A DNA stretch of 64,000 nucleotides, taken from NCBI GenBank assembly GCA_900290245.1, contig OKRB01000118.1:1-64000 (forward strand), given 5' to 3'. Both the position numbers and the translations under genes were made by a program. Numbering within the stretch: the first letter of the stretch is position 1; each line of letters begins with the position of its first letter. Under the pieces are notes generated by a model that was given only the letters and a program-made list of their open reading frames with translations, had not been told where the DNA came from and made no database searches. This document shows positions 9,402-19,379 of the stretch, in pieces. The DNA comes from Candidatus Sulfuritelmatomonas gaucii. GTDB lineage: Bacteria; Acidobacteriota; Terriglobia; Terriglobales; Acidobacteriaceae.

Positions 9402-10715
9402 ATGTTTCCCATTCAATCGAGTCCGGATGTGCGAAAAATCAGTGGCGCGCTGGCCTCAGATATCCGCTCCGATCCTCGATGGGACCTCGTTGAGCGCATT
9501 CTCCTCACACCCCCGTTTCAGAAATCGGCCCATCTTCATGCTTTGCTTTCCTACCTGGCCGAACATTCGATCCAAGGCAAGCCAGATGGTCTGACCGAGC
9601 GGCAGATCGGCATCGCGGTCTTCGGCAAGCCGGCGTATTACAGCCCGGCCGAAGACAGCGCCGTGCGTGTGTATGTGCGCCAGTTGCGTCTCCGCATCCA
9701 TGAATACTTCGCGCAGAACGGCCGGAACGAGGCACTGCTCATGGAGATCCCCAAAGGCTCATACACACTGGAGTTTCGCGACGCCGTTCCGTTGCTGAGT
9801 CCGCGGTACAGTTCAGCGCTCGTGCGCCAGACGGAGCGTGCTCGTGCCCGCCTAAACCACGTGATGAAGGTTCTCTTCTGGATTGCCGTGGCCGCCGCCG
9901 TAGTTTGTGCGGCGGGTTGGTATCGCGCAAGCAGGACCGTTAGCCATGTCCGGGTGCCTTGGCCGCTCGATGCCGTGATTCAGCCGGTTCGGCAAACACG
10001 GGTCGTAGTCTCTGACAGCAGCCTGATGCTACGCCTCCTGGGTCAGCACGAGATCACTCTCAACGACTACTTGCAGCCTGACTACCGGAAGAGCTTAATC
10101 CCCCCGCATCTGCCTGAGAACCTTGACCGGCTGATGGATTACGTAACGGATTCGCAGCTCACATCCTTTGCGGATCTCACAACGATCTCCACGCTGATGA
10201 GACTTGCCGGGCCGCTGAATAGCCAACTCGTCCTGAGTTCCGCTCGTGACCTCGACCGGCGTGATTTAGAGCGAGGCAATTACGTATTCGTCGGCAGTCC
10301 AACTTCCAACCCATGGGTCGCGCTTTTCGCTGATAAGCTCAACTTTCAGGAGATGGAACAAAGTGTGGGCGGACGCATGTACTTCCTCAATCGCAACCCG
10401 CTGCCCGGAGAGGAAAAACAATACCAGGGCTTGGTGAGCACTGGTTCCACGGGAGAGGATTATGCGTCGATCTCCGTGCTTCCAGGGGAGATTGGCCAGG
10501 GCAATGCAATGATCTTGCAGGGGCTACGTCAGGAGGGAACCGAGGCTTTGAGCGCCTTTCTTGCCGATGCCAACGATCGGGAACAATTGGAACAGGCAGT
10601 GAAGCGGAGAAGCAATTCGGATTCACCGTATTTTGAGGCACTGATTCGCTCAGGAGCTGTCGCTGGCGCCCCGGTCTCCGTCAATATCGTAGCTGTCCGC
10701 AGCATTCGGCCGTAA
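9402..10715 (+). CDS. membrane-anchored winged-helix-type regulator
   Basis: About 437 residues. The N-terminal 120 residues look like a DNA-binding or transcription-activator-type domain common in acidobacterial regulators ('LLSYLAEHSIQGK', 'LTERQIGIAVFGKPAYYSPAEDSAVRVYVRQLRLRIHEYF'). One transmembrane helix follows at about 155-175 ('VLFWIAVAAAVVCAAGW'), and then a roughly 250-residue part presumed periplasmic that may sense ligand. It is divergent from the TonB receptor/GH2 genes and probably controls them. The frame opens with TTG at 9375, but ATG at 9402 is preferred; ribosome-binding sites are weak for both. Family identity is from pattern recognition, not a named domain match. Confidence 0.7.
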   Translation: MFPIQSSPDVRKISGALASDIRSDPRWDLVERILLTPPFQKSAHLHALLSYLAEHSIQGKPDGLTERQIGIAVFGKPAYYSPAEDSAVRVYVRQLRLRIHEYFAQNGRNEALLMEIPKGSYTLEFRDAVPLLSPRYSSALVRQTERARARLNHVMKVLFWIAVAAAVVCAAGWYRASRTVSHVRVPWPLDAVIQPVRQTRVVVSDSSLMLRLLGQHEITLNDYLQPDYRKSLIPPHLPENLDRLMDYVTDSQLTSFADLTTISTLMRLAGPLNSQLVLSSARDLDRRDLERGNYVFVGSPTSNPWVALFADKLNFQEMEQSVGGRMYFLNRNPLPGEEKQYQGLVSTGSTGEDYASISVLPGEIGQGNAMILQGLRQEGTEALSAFLADANDREQLEQAVKRRSNSDSPYFEALIRSGAVAGAPVSVNIVAVRSIRP

Positions 10716-11080
10716 GAACACAGTGTTTATGTCGGTGCGGCCGAAAGCTGTGCGCCGGTCGACACCTCGCAATGGAACAAACACTGCACCAATTAAAACA
10801 GTTTGTCTCACCACCTGTCATGCGGTGCGGGGCATGGCAAGATTGAAATGCCAACCAATCGAATAATAGAGACTATCGTTTGTCTTCGATGCACATTGGA
10901 CGCCGTCAAATCAGCGGTGGAGGAGGCGTCGCGAATACTGGCGAGGGCGGTCGCCATTTGAATAGGTCATCATTGGCCGGTGCGCCAGGCTCGGAAAGAA
11001 ATGGCAGGAAACGAGTTTAACATTGCCCCTTTTGCACGCGGATGACGTAGGATAGGGGCGGCTCAACTTCTCGCCTCCAA
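10716..11080. other. intergenic region
   Basis: 365 bases with no recognisable gene. It presumably carries the promoter of the DUF1175/macroglobulin operon; no clear promoter or hairpin was identified. Confidence 0.35.
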
Positions 11081-12010
11081 ATGATCGCGCACGGCAGACC
11101 GTCCGTTGGCGGACCGGCGGCCACTAACCGCCGAAGAAGGTCCTTGTTCGCACTGACCTTTCTGGTAACGCTGGGCGCACTTGTTTTGTACCTTTGCCGG
11201 GACGGCATCGCCGCCAGACAGATCCAACCCTCACGCTGGCAGGCTTCCTCTCATTTCACTGCGACGGCTCTGGCCCGGTCCCCGAGGTCACTCACTTGGA
11301 GCGATCGTTTTAGCGACGGCACACCAGACTTTCTGCGTTTGGCCGATCCTGCGGACCAAGCCGCCTTTCGACGCTGGTTTACGCTCATCGCGGAGTACCA
11401 GACGATTCGTCCGCCTGCCGAAGTACCCGCAGAGATTGCCGATTGCGCAAGCCTCCTCCGTTATTCCTATCGGGAGGCCCTCAAGCGTCATGATGAAAGT
11501 TGGTTCCGGGCCACGGGAATCGAGGTCCCGGCGCCTCCGGGCGAGATTAGCGCATGGAGCTATCCTCATACGCCGCTTGAGGCGGCGCTTTTTCGGGTGT
11601 GGCCGGGCCCCTTTCAGCCGGGGGACATTTCCGATGGCGCCTTTGCTCAATTCGCCGATGCCAAAACGCTGGTCGAGCGGAATGCCTACTTCGTCAGCCG
11701 TGATGTGCGCACAGCGCTGCCCGGAGACCTGCTCTTTTACCGGCAGTTCGGCCAGTCGTCGCCTTGGCACTCCATGATTCTTGTTCGTTCCGGTGCGGTA
11801 CCGGAGGTAGTCTACGACACCGGGCCCGATCATCCATCCCACAGGCAAAGACCTGCCAGTGGGGACCCCGGTGATGGCCGCCCCGGCGAACTGCGCCGCG
11901 TACTTCTCTCAGAGCTTCTCAACCATCCTGAACCTCAATGGCGGCCGCTCCCCGGCAACCCCAACTTTCTCGGCATCTATCGCTGGAACATCCTGCGAGG
12001 GACTCAATGA
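11081..12010 (+). CDS. DUF1175 (YfaT-like) protein
   Basis: 309 residues. An N-terminal membrane anchor or signal lies at about 22-42 ('LFALTFLVTLGALVLYLC'). The DUF1175 blocks follow: 'FRRWFTLIAEYQTIRPPAEVP', 'DCASLLRYSYREALKRHD', 'ALPGDLLFYRQFGQSSPWHSMILV', and a C-terminal 'FLGIYRWNIL'. The Cys in 'DCASLLRYSYREA' and the His in 'PWHSMI' resemble an NlpC/P60-like catalytic pair, which is an inference only. In E. coli the DUF1175 gene yfaT neighbours the alpha-2-macroglobulin gene yfaS, and here too the macroglobulin gene follows with a 4-base ATGA overlap. A periplasmic or envelope role is likely. The start lacks a strong ribosome-binding site. Confidence 0.8.
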   Translation: MIAHGRPSVGGPAATNRRRRSLFALTFLVTLGALVLYLCRDGIAARQIQPSRWQASSHFTATALARSPRSLTWSDRFSDGTPDFLRLADPADQAAFRRWFTLIAEYQTIRPPAEVPAEIADCASLLRYSYREALKRHDESWFRATGIEVPAPPGEISAWSYPHTPLEAALFRVWPGPFQPGDISDGAFAQFADAKTLVERNAYFVSRDVRTALPGDLLFYRQFGQSSPWHSMILVRSGAVPEVVYDTGPDHPSHRQRPASGDPGDGRPGELRRVLLSELLNHPEPQWRPLPGNPNFLGIYRWNILRGTQ

Positions 12011-15000
12011 TCTACCGGAAGACGCTCGACCGGAAAGCGACGCCCGCCAAGGCGCTGCTTGGCGCTCTCATCTTTTTGACCCTGGCTGCTTCCGCGGCCC
12101 CCGCAACGGCCAAGGATGCGCCTCGCTCCTTCTCTCTTTCCACCACCCGTACTTTCGCACCCGGTGAAAGCGTAAAAATTCAGCTCATCGCGCGCAACGT
12201 GCCGGAGCTGGAGTTCCGCGTCTATAAGGTTCGCGATGCCGGGAAGTTTTTCGCAGGGCTCCAAGATCCGCACAGCTTTGGCGAGCAGCATTACGCGCCG
12301 CAGGAACAAATCGACCAGCGAACATTCGTCGAACGGCTGCACGATTTCAAGGCCCATCTCTGGTGGCTCATCCGGCGTTTCTTCCGCGGCCAATTCACTG
12401 ACGAGGCGCGCGATTCTTTCCGCGAGCAGCAGGGTAAGCTGGGCAAGCGCAGCCAAATCGTGGGCGCGACGCAGTTCGCGCAAATTCCACTTCTGAATCC
12501 GAGCCAGCTAGTGGCGCGCTGGAAGCTTGAGACGCCGCCCGCACTGATCAGCGAGACACAGCAACTGCCGATCGACGGTCTTGGCCCCGGCGTCTACCTC
12601 ATCGAGGCGACGGACGGCACGTTCAAGGCCTACACCGTCGCCATCGTCACTTCTATCGCCGTAGTCGAGCGAACCGACGGTGCCCGAGCCGATCTTTACG
12701 TTGCCGATCGCAAATCCGGCGCGCCCATCGGTGATGCGGACGTTGTCCTTTGGGCAAACGGGCAAATGCAATCCTCCGGTAAAACCGGAAGCGACGGACT
12801 GGCCTCGCTCGCAGTGACCATTCGGGGCGGCGCGTTGGGTGCGGCGCCAGAAAACGTCTGGATCTTGGCGCGGCATGGAACTGACGCAGCGCTCGTCACG
12901 CCGTGGGGCTATAACTTTGAGGAAAACGGAACGCAAACGGAGCGCTCCTATATCTATACCGACCGGCCCGTCTACCGGCCCGGCCACACCGTGCACATTA
13001 AGGGCGTCGTAAGACGGGAGCAGAATGACACCCTTGTGCTTCCCGAGGCGCGAACCGTCACGCTGACTGTGCGCGGACCCGACAGCAAGGAGGTCCTCCG
13101 AAAAGAGCTGCCCCTCTCGCCGCACGGCACGGTTGCTATAGACCTCGATTTGGCATCCGACGCGGCACTGGGATACTACTGGGTCCAATTTGCAGAGCAG
13201 GATATTGGCGGCAGCGGAAGCTTCTACGTGGAGGAGTACAAGAAACCCGAGTACCAAGTCACCGTCAAGCCGGCAGTGCAGCGTGTGCTTCAAGGCAATT
13301 CGATTCAGGCCACCATTGAGGCGAGGTACTTCTTCGGCGAACCGGTCTCAGGCGCCAAGGTCACCTACGTGGTCCACACATCTACTCACTATTGGTGGGA
13401 TCAGGACGAGGAGGTCGAAAACGGCGGAGACGCCGACGCCGAGTCGGATTCGGCCGAATCATCCGCCGATGAGGTCGACGACACATGGGGCCAGACCGAA
13501 CAGCAGGAGCATCAGGGGGTGCTCGACGCGAACGGACAACTCACGGTCACCTTGCCCACCGGGATTGACAGCAAGCACACCGATCAGGACTATCGCATCG
13601 AGGCGCGGGTCACGGACGCCGCCAACCGGGAGGTTGCGGGCCACTCAACGGTGTTGGCCACCTATGGATCGTTTCGCCTGGGCGTGGAACCCACAAGTTA
13701 CGTCATCCAAGCCGGGCAACCTGCGCGCATCAAAGTCACGGCGCAGGATTACGATTCGAAGCCCGTGCAGACTCAGGTCCATATCGTCGCCACTCTGGAA
13801 AAGTGGGACTCGGTGACTCACGAGCGATCAGAGACTTCCGTGGCAAGCAAGGATGCCACAACCGGCGCCGATGGAATAGTGCTTGTCGATCTCCCCATCA
13901 ATGGAAGCGGCGACTTCGAAATCAAAGCGACCGCACAGACGCCTGAAAACCGCACCGTCGAGGACTTCACTTATGTCTGGGCCTGGAACGGTGCAGGCAC
14001 CTGGTACCAGCCTAACGCTCAGGCGCAGATCATCGCCGATAAGAAGAGCTACAGTGTGGGCGACACCGCACACCTACTGCTCGTGACTGGGCTGGACGAG
14101 TCATGGGCGGTCGTGACCGCTGAGGGTGACAGTGTGCAATCCAGGCGGCTCATCCACTTGACTGGCGCAAACGCTGCATTTGACGTGCCGATCACGCAGC
14201 AGACTCAGCCGAACCTGGTTGTCACTGCGGTGATAGTCCACAACGATCAGTTGATGACGGCGCAAAAGAGCCTCAAGGTGCCGCTTGTGGAGCGGACGCT
14301 CACCATTACAGCCACGCCTGGCAAGACCCAGTATGAGCCGGAAGAAAGAGCCAGCTTTGACGTGCTCGCTCTGGACTCTGCAGGTAAGCCGGTAGAGGCC
14401 GACCTGAGCTTCGGCGTCGTGGATGAAGCGCTGTACTCCGTGCGGCCTGACGCAACTCCGGACATCGTCGCATCGTTTTACCCGAAACGCTTCGTCGAGC
14501 TCGAACCGCAAACGTCATTTGATTTCTACTTCTCCGGACAGGCCGGCACCAAGAGTCCGATGCTAGCCGGCTTGGCCAATGGCTTGTACCATCCGCGCCT
14601 GGCGCAAGTAAAACCTGGCTCCGACCTCGTCGTCCCTAAGGTGCGCAAGGCCTTTCCCGATACGGCGTATTGGAATCCTGCTGTGCGCACCGGGGCCGAC
14701 GGTCACGCGCGCGTCGAGTTCAACTTCCCAGACGCTCTGACCACCTGGCGCACAACCGTGCGCGCGATGACTGACGACAGCAAGGCGGGCAGCGTTGTCA
14801 CACGCGTGCTTGTGCGCAAAAACCTTATCGTACGCCTCGCCGCACCACGCTTTTTCCGCCAGGGCGATGAGACCGTGCTGCGCGTGATCGCACATAATTA
14901 CCTGGCAACTGCCAAGGATGTCACCTTCGCGCTCGACGTCAGCGGTGTGGATGTTATAAGCGGGCAGACGCAAAAAATCAACGTCCCGGCCAAGGGCGAG

Positions 15001-16737
15001 AGCTACGTCGATTGGCGCGTGAAAGCGCGCTCGGTCGGGAACGCTGTGCTCACTGCCAAAGCGCTGACAAATGAAGAGTCTGATGCACTTCAAGAAACGC
15101 TGCCCGTTTTGCCTTTCGGGGTCAAACAGCGTGCTGCCGGAACTGGTGTGGTCTTCTCCGGTACTGGGCAAAACGAATGGTCGATCAGCTACCCCGCCGG
15201 CTCCGATCCCGGATCGCGCAGTCTCACGATTACGGTCGCGCCCTCCGTCGCAGGAACGGTCTTCGACGCGCTCGACTACCTCACCAGCTACCCGTGGGGT
15301 TGCACTGAACAGACCATGTCGAACTTCCTGCCCGATGTGATTGTGGCCCAGGCCCTCGACAAGCTGCACCTCAAGTCACCGATTGATCGCAAGACGTTGA
15401 ACGACATGGTGGCGGCGGGCCTGGAGAGGCTCGCGAGCTACCAGCACGACGATGGCGGTTGGGGGTGGTGGCAGGACGATCCGAGTCTCGTCTTTATGAC
15501 TGCCTACGTGGTCAGCGGATTGGGCCAAGGCAAAGATGCCGGCTACGCAATCGACGAGACCCGGCTCAACAACGGGCGAAACTGGCTACTCTCAACGCTC
15601 AACGCACATCCTGACATGATTCCCGATCTGCGTGCCTATGCGGTGTATGCATTGGCTTCTACAGGCGGCGCGCCGAAGGGCGCTCTCGATAAAACCTGGG
15701 AGAGCCGCGACAATTTGAGCGACGAAGGACTGGCCCTGGCCGGCCTCGCCCTCGACGCAGCCGGTGACAGCAGGGCACACCAGGCCGCTGAGCTTCTCGA
15801 AAAGAAGGCTCACACAACTGATGTCGATACCTATTGGCAAGGCAATTATGACGGCATGATGGATTTCTGGGATGACACATCGCCGGAGACTACCGCATTT
15901 GCACTGAAGCTGCTGATTCGCCAGGATCGCTCGAGCGGCCTCTTACCCAAAGCTGCACGCTGGCTTGCTGAACATCGCGATGGCGACTACTGGTACTCCA
16001 CCAAGCAGACGTCGATGGTGATTCAGGGACTCACCGATTACTTGACCCTAAGCGGAGAACTCGCCAACAGCTCCGACGTCGAAGTGCTTGTGAACGGCTC
16101 AAGCATGGGCAAACGCCAATTCGGTTCCGAAAACGCCTTTGCCGCGCCCTGGCAGATCAAGGTTCCCCTGGCACAGGCAGAAAGCGGCGGCCAGCTCACG
16201 ATCCGCAAGAGCGGCAACGGCATTACCTACTGGTCGGCCGAAAGCACTTGGTACTCAGCCGACCGCAAATCGTTCCAGCAGGGTCAGCTCGCCCTCAACG
16301 TCACGCGCGACTACTACCTGCTCCAGAAGCGGCAGTTGAAACCCACAGATCCCATCACCTACGATCTGTCTCCGCTCAATGGACCGGTGCACATCGGAGA
16401 CATCGTGGCCGTCAAGCTGGCACTCAGCGGGACAAACTGGAAATATCTGCTCGCTGAAGATCCGATTCCGGCCGGCACGGAGTTTCTATCGGACCCAGGG
16501 CTTTACACGCTGAACAACAAGCCTGACTGGTGGGCTGACTGGTTCACGCGTAAAGAGTTCCACGACGACCGCGCTGCGTTTTTCAACACCGACTTCGCGA
16601 CGCGGGTCGAGTACGTTTACCTTCTCAAGGTTGACAACCCTGGCAAGTTCCAGATCAGTCCAGCGCAAGCCGGGCCAATGTACCAATCAAACGTCGAAAC
16701 CACTACAGATCCCGCCACGCTGGAGGTGCAGCCGTGA
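12007..16737 (+). CDS. bacterial alpha-2-macroglobulin with thioester motif
   Basis: 1,576 residues from the ATG at 12007, which overlaps the upstream stop (ATGA). The frame is open further upstream, but the coupled start is followed directly by a signal peptide (about 14-38, 'ALLGALIFLTLAASAAPATAK'). MG domains follow, with the diagnostic 'YTDRPVYRPGHTVHIKG' near residue 315, an acidic Asp/Glu/Ser-rich insertion (about 470-500), and the 'YPWGCTEQTMSNFLPD' thioester motif with Cys1099 and Gln1102 inside an alpha/alpha toroid ('LASYQHDDGGWGWW'). Bacterial macroglobulins trap invading proteases in the periplasm and often pair with peptidoglycan-repair PBP1C. Here the partner genes are DUF1175 upstream, a membrane protein downstream, and a transpeptidase convergent on the other strand. 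The thioester residues are intact. Confidence 0.92.
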   Translation: MIYRKTLDRKATPAKALLGALIFLTLAASAAPATAKDAPRSFSLSTTRTFAPGESVKIQLIARNVPELEFRVYKVRDAGKFFAGLQDPHSFGEQHYAPQEQIDQRTFVERLHDFKAHLWWLIRRFFRGQFTDEARDSFREQQGKLGKRSQIVGATQFAQIPLLNPSQLVARWKLETPPALISETQQLPIDGLGPGVYLIEATDGTFKAYTVAIVTSIAVVERTDGARADLYVADRKSGAPIGDADVVLWANGQMQSSGKTGSDGLASLAVTIRGGALGAAPENVWILARHGTDAALVTPWGYNFEENGTQTERSYIYTDRPVYRPGHTVHIKGVVRREQNDTLVLPEARTVTLTVRGPDSKEVLRKELPLSPHGTVAIDLDLASDAALGYYWVQFAEQDIGGSGSFYVEEYKKPEYQVTVKPAVQRVLQGNSIQATIEARYFFGEPVSGAKVTYVVHTSTHYWWDQDEEVENGGDADAESDSAESSADEVDDTWGQTEQQEHQGVLDANGQLTVTLPTGIDSKHTDQDYRIEARVTDAANREVAGHSTVLATYGSFRLGVEPTSYVIQAGQPARIKVTAQDYDSKPVQTQVHIVATLEKWDSVTHERSETSVASKDATTGADGIVLVDLPINGSGDFEIKATAQTPENRTVEDFTYVWAWNGAGTWYQPNAQAQIIADKKSYSVGDTAHLLLVTGLDESWAVVTAEGDSVQSRRLIHLTGANAAFDVPITQQTQPNLVVTAVIVHNDQLMTAQKSLKVPLVERTLTITATPGKTQYEPEERASFDVLALDSAGKPVEADLSFGVVDEALYSVRPDATPDIVASFYPKRFVELEPQTSFDFYFSGQAGTKSPMLAGLANGLYHPRLAQVKPGSDLVVPKVRKAFPDTAYWNPAVRTGADGHARVEFNFPDALTTWRTTVRAMTDDSKAGSVVTRVLVRKNLIVRLAAPRFFRQGDETVLRVIAHNYLATAKDVTFALDVSGVDVISGQTQKINVPAKGESYVDWRVKARSVGNAVLTAKALTNEESDALQETLPVLPFGVKQRAAGTGVVFSGTGQNEWSISYPAGSDPGSRSLTITVAPSVAGTVFDALDYLTSYPWGCTEQTMSNFLPDVIVAQALDKLHLKSPIDRKTLNDMVAAGLERLASYQHDDGGWGWWQDDPSLVFMTAYVVSGLGQGKDAGYAIDETRLNNGRNWLLSTLNAHPDMIPDLRAYAVYALASTGGAPKGALDKTWESRDNLSDEGLALAGLALDAAGDSRAHQAAELLEKKAHTTDVDTYWQGNYDGMMDFWDDTSPETTAFALKLLIRQDRSSGLLPKAARWLAEHRDGDYWYSTKQTSMVIQGLTDYLTLSGELANSSDVEVLVNGSSMGKRQFGSENAFAAPWQIKVPLAQAESGGQLTIRKSGNGITYWSAESTWYSADRKSFQQGQLALNVTRDYYLLQKRQLKPTDPITYDLSPLNGPVHIGDIVAVKLALSGTNWKYLLAEDPIPAGTEFLSDPGLYTLNNKPDWWADWFTRKEFHDDRAAFFNTDFATRVEYVYLLKVDNPGKFQISPAQAGPMYQSNVETTTDPATLEVQP

Positions 16738-17615
16738 GTGATGTATCAGCCACGAGTTCTTTGAATGATCTTTTTCTCCGCCTCCGCTCGAGTCTTGCCT
16801 GGGTAGCGGCCCAGTTCTGGGCCACATTGCTGCTCATCCTCGCGGGAGTTGCATGGACGCGCCTTCCTGACAAGCATGCCTGGCAGGTGGGATTGACCCT
16901 TCTGCTGCCGATCCTGCTGATCGTCGTGCTTCTGTTTGTGCAGGCCAAAACGATGCGCAATCTGCTCAGTCACGTAAAGGGGCGCACGCCGCTCGTTATC
17001 GGCACGCTCATGCTTTTGGTCTGGGCTGCAGTTGTATGGCTTGCGTGGTGGGCGCTCAACTGGTGCGACGATCAAATCCCGTCGTGGGCAGGCTATCTGA
17101 ACTCACGTGCCTCGGCTCACGCACGAGCCACCGTCTTCACCTACGGGCACATTCAAACCTGGCTCACGCTTCTCGAATGGATTTTGCGCTGGATCGTAAT
17201 CCCGGCGAAGGTGATTCCCTATGCCATTGCGTCGGCACAATGGGGCTGGCGATTGCCGTGGCGCAGACTTTTCGGACTGCTGTTGAACTGGCGCTGGTGG
17301 CTCGCGGTGGTGGTTGCGTCGCTTATCGCTGTCACGCTGCCAATCCATTTCTTTTCGGGAATTCCGCACGGGACCGTGGCGCATCAGGTATGGGCCGTCA
17401 TCTTCAAGTTCGCTGGAGCCTACCTGCAGGCTGTTGTCTGTTGGGTTCTGCTGGTAGCCTGGGCGGCTGTTCTTTTTGAGCGCGGCTCTACTGCCGCGAA
17501 AGAGCCCGGCGATGATTTGCTTGTGCTTGCGCCTGTACATTCGGGCCCGCTTGGCGAAGACTCCGTCCGCCTGCCACTATCTGAGCGCAGCAGTGACGCT
17601 GGCGGGAACGCCTGA
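16734..17615 (+). CDS. polytopic membrane protein of the macroglobulin operon
   Basis: 293 residues, start GTG at 16734 overlapping the macroglobulin stop by four bases, so it is translationally coupled. It has about six hydrophobic segments ('FWATLLLILAGVAW', 'VGLTLLLPILLIVVLLFV', 'LVIGTLMLLVWAAVVWLAWW', 'WLTLLEWILRWIVIPAKVI', 'WWLAVVVASLIAVTLPIHFF', 'LQAVVCWVLLVAWAAVLF') and a short polar C-terminal tail. I do not recognise the family. Position suggests an inner-membrane partner of the macroglobulin system. Its 3' end overlaps the convergent SpoIID gene by 39 bases. Confidence 0.7.
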   Translation: MSDVSATSSLNDLFLRLRSSLAWVAAQFWATLLLILAGVAWTRLPDKHAWQVGLTLLLPILLIVVLLFVQAKTMRNLLSHVKGRTPLVIGTLMLLVWAAVVWLAWWALNWCDDQIPSWAGYLNSRASAHARATVFTYGHIQTWLTLLEWILRWIVIPAKVIPYAIASAQWGWRLPWRRLFGLLLNWRWWLAVVVASLIAVTLPIHFFSGIPHGTVAHQVWAVIFKFAGAYLQAVVCWVLLVAWAAVLFERGSTAAKEPGDDLLVLAPVHSGPLGEDSVRLPLSERSSDAGGNA

Positions 17616-19379
17616 GCGTAGCCACTCCAGTACCTGCGCGCGGCCGAAGCGCGCGAGCAACTGTGCCGTGTACCACCGGGCGGCCCTATGCGCGACCGCC
17701 GATTCGGCTTCTGTTGTTGCGTGCACGAGCGCAGTGTCCACCACATCGAGGTCCATTGTTGGTCTCGGCGTCACAGTTCCCTCGTGGCCTTTCTCGCTCC
17801 AAACTTCCACCAGCCCTTCCCGCAGCCACAGCGGCGCACGCGGACCCACCTGCTGCTCCACGAGCGCATGAAGGAACTCGTGGCGCATCGTCGCTTCGAG
17901 AAGCTGGCGTGCAGCCAATGTGCGTAGAGGCTGTGTTCCGATCCAATCGCCCTCAGTGAACGCAGCCACCCAGCCGGGAGCCAGCGTAGCATCTCGGAAG
18001 TCTGGCGTCGAATCGAACGCACGCACGGTAAATCGCGACGCTGCATTGAGCCCTGAACGTTGCGCAGCCTCCGACCGGGCGCGATTCAATTCGGCCACGT
18101 ATGCAGAGTCGTCCGAATCGAGTGATTCGACGGAAAAACCATCACCCGAAAACGTCTTCCACTCGCGTCCGGTCGCCTCGTCGGCTGTCCGCGATCCCGG
18201 AAAGTACTGATCCAGAATTTGTTGCGCAGAGCGCCCTTGTTGTGCCATCACGGCCGCGCCCTTCTGGCAGAGGCCCACGCCGTGTCCCCATCCGCGCCCA
18301 TGAAAATCGAAGCGGTCTCCCTGGCGGCTTACCTCGAACCAGGTACTTGGAATCCGGTTCCATCCCAGCGACTCGCCCACGGCCAGCCGGAACTCATCGG
18401 CAGAAATCTCCATCGCGTCCAGCTTCAGTGTCACAGCACGGCCAGACTGGCCGCGCCGCGCGACAGTCAAGTTTTGCCAGCCCGGCGCTGCAAGTCCGTG
18501 CGTGGCCAGGGCGGCGGTCAGCTCGGGATGAGTGATCTCCGATGCCCACTCGCTCCTGCCATCTGCGGCGCAGAATCGATCAGGCTGCGATGGCAAATAG
18601 GGAACCAGCTTCGCGCGCGGCCAGATTTCGTCAGGCGAAGCCGTGCTCCCGCCACAGTCTTTTCCAAAGTAGGCTAGGGCTCGCTGCCCATGGAACCAAA
18701 GTGTCTCGCCAGCCGTAGCAAGCGCAGCTTTGTGTGCCGCAAGGCCGCGCTCGCCGTTGCCGCTCCAATGCAGAAGTTGGCAGTGCGTCGAGTCGCAGAG
18801 ATCGTAGTTCGCATGGCCGTGCGCTTCGTGCAGAGCAAAACTTCGAACAACAATCGCCAGCGCTCTCAGGGATGCCTCGCTGTCCGCAAGGCCGCTTTCG
18901 CTCGCAACAACCCGCTCCACATAGCTCTCAACCGGCATTGTGACCACGATGACCAGCAGGCCCCTCCGCGCAGTGATGGTTGCTGGATTGTGCAGAGTGA
19001 TCTTCTCGCCGTGCGCAGTAAGCGTGAACGTTCCGGCCAGCCAAACTCCGTCAGAGTGCACCGTTCTGCCAGCCATCGTGAGTGCGATTGCATTGCCGTT
19101 TGCTCGAATTCTGGCAAGCGTCCGGAGGACCTCAGCGCTGCATCGCTCACAGCTGCGCAGCAAAGTGTGATTTTCAAGAGCGGAGGGCGTCAGCGCAACT
19201 TCGCGGTCATGCCACAGGGTCCACATTCCCACACGCAGCGTCGTTCGCGTCTCGGTCGGAACTGCATTCTTCGCCGTTGCCCCCACAATCGGTGTGGTTC
19301 CCGGCTCGATGCCGTACCACACAACACCAACTGCAACCATCAGGCTGAGGAGCGATCGGGCAACACGTGCATGTTTCAC
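17577..19379 (-). CDS. SpoIID/LytB-domain protein fused to a peptidase MA-like domain
   Basis: 600 residues. A signal or anchor lies at 8-24. The SpoIID/LytB (amidase-enhancer) domain covers about 140-400: 'MPVESYVERVVASE' (148-161), 'ALAIVVRSFALHEA', a 'CDSTHCQ' pair of cysteines (195-201), and 'GRGWGHGVGLCQKGAA' (361-376). SpoIID proteins cleave or remodel peptidoglycan glycan strands or activate amidases. The C-terminal part holds an HExxH metallopeptidase signature, HEFLH at 500-504, with the downstream Glu in 'WLREGLVEVW' (about 521), as in gluzincin peptidase-MA-like domains. The fusion of a glycan-strand-acting domain with a protease domain is notable. Its start overlaps the transpeptidase stop by four bases (ATGA), so the two are coupled. 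Confidence 0.85.
   Translation of the reverse strand: MKHARVARSLLSLMVAVGVVWYGIEPGTTPIVGATAKNAVPTETRTTLRVGMWTLWHDREVALTPSALENHTLLRSCERCSAEVLRTLARIRANGNAIALTMAGRTVHSDGVWLAGTFTLTAHGEKITLHNPATITARRGLLVIVVTMPVESYVERVVASESGLADSEASLRALAIVVRSFALHEAHGHANYDLCDSTHCQLLHWSGNGERGLAAHKAALATAGETLWFHGQRALAYFGKDCGGSTASPDEIWPRAKLVPYLPSQPDRFCAADGRSEWASEITHPELTAALATHGLAAPGWQNLTVARRGQSGRAVTLKLDAMEISADEFRLAVGESLGWNRIPSTWFEVSRQGDRFDFHGRGWGHGVGLCQKGAAVMAQQGRSAQQILDQYFPGSRTADEATGREWKTFSGDGFSVESLDSDDSAYVAELNRARSEAAQRSGLNAASRFTVRAFDSTPDFRDATLAPGWVAAFTEGDWIGTQPLRTLAARQLLEATMRHEFLHALVEQQVGPRAPLWLREGLVEVWSEKGHEGTVTPRPTMDLDVVDTALVHATTEAESAVAHRAARWYTAQLLARFGRAQVLEWLRSGVPASVTAALR

Noticed and set aside
14563-15369. 268-codon minus-strand frame within the macroglobulin gene
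   Set aside because: Antisense shadow; the plus strand encodes a clear macroglobulin.
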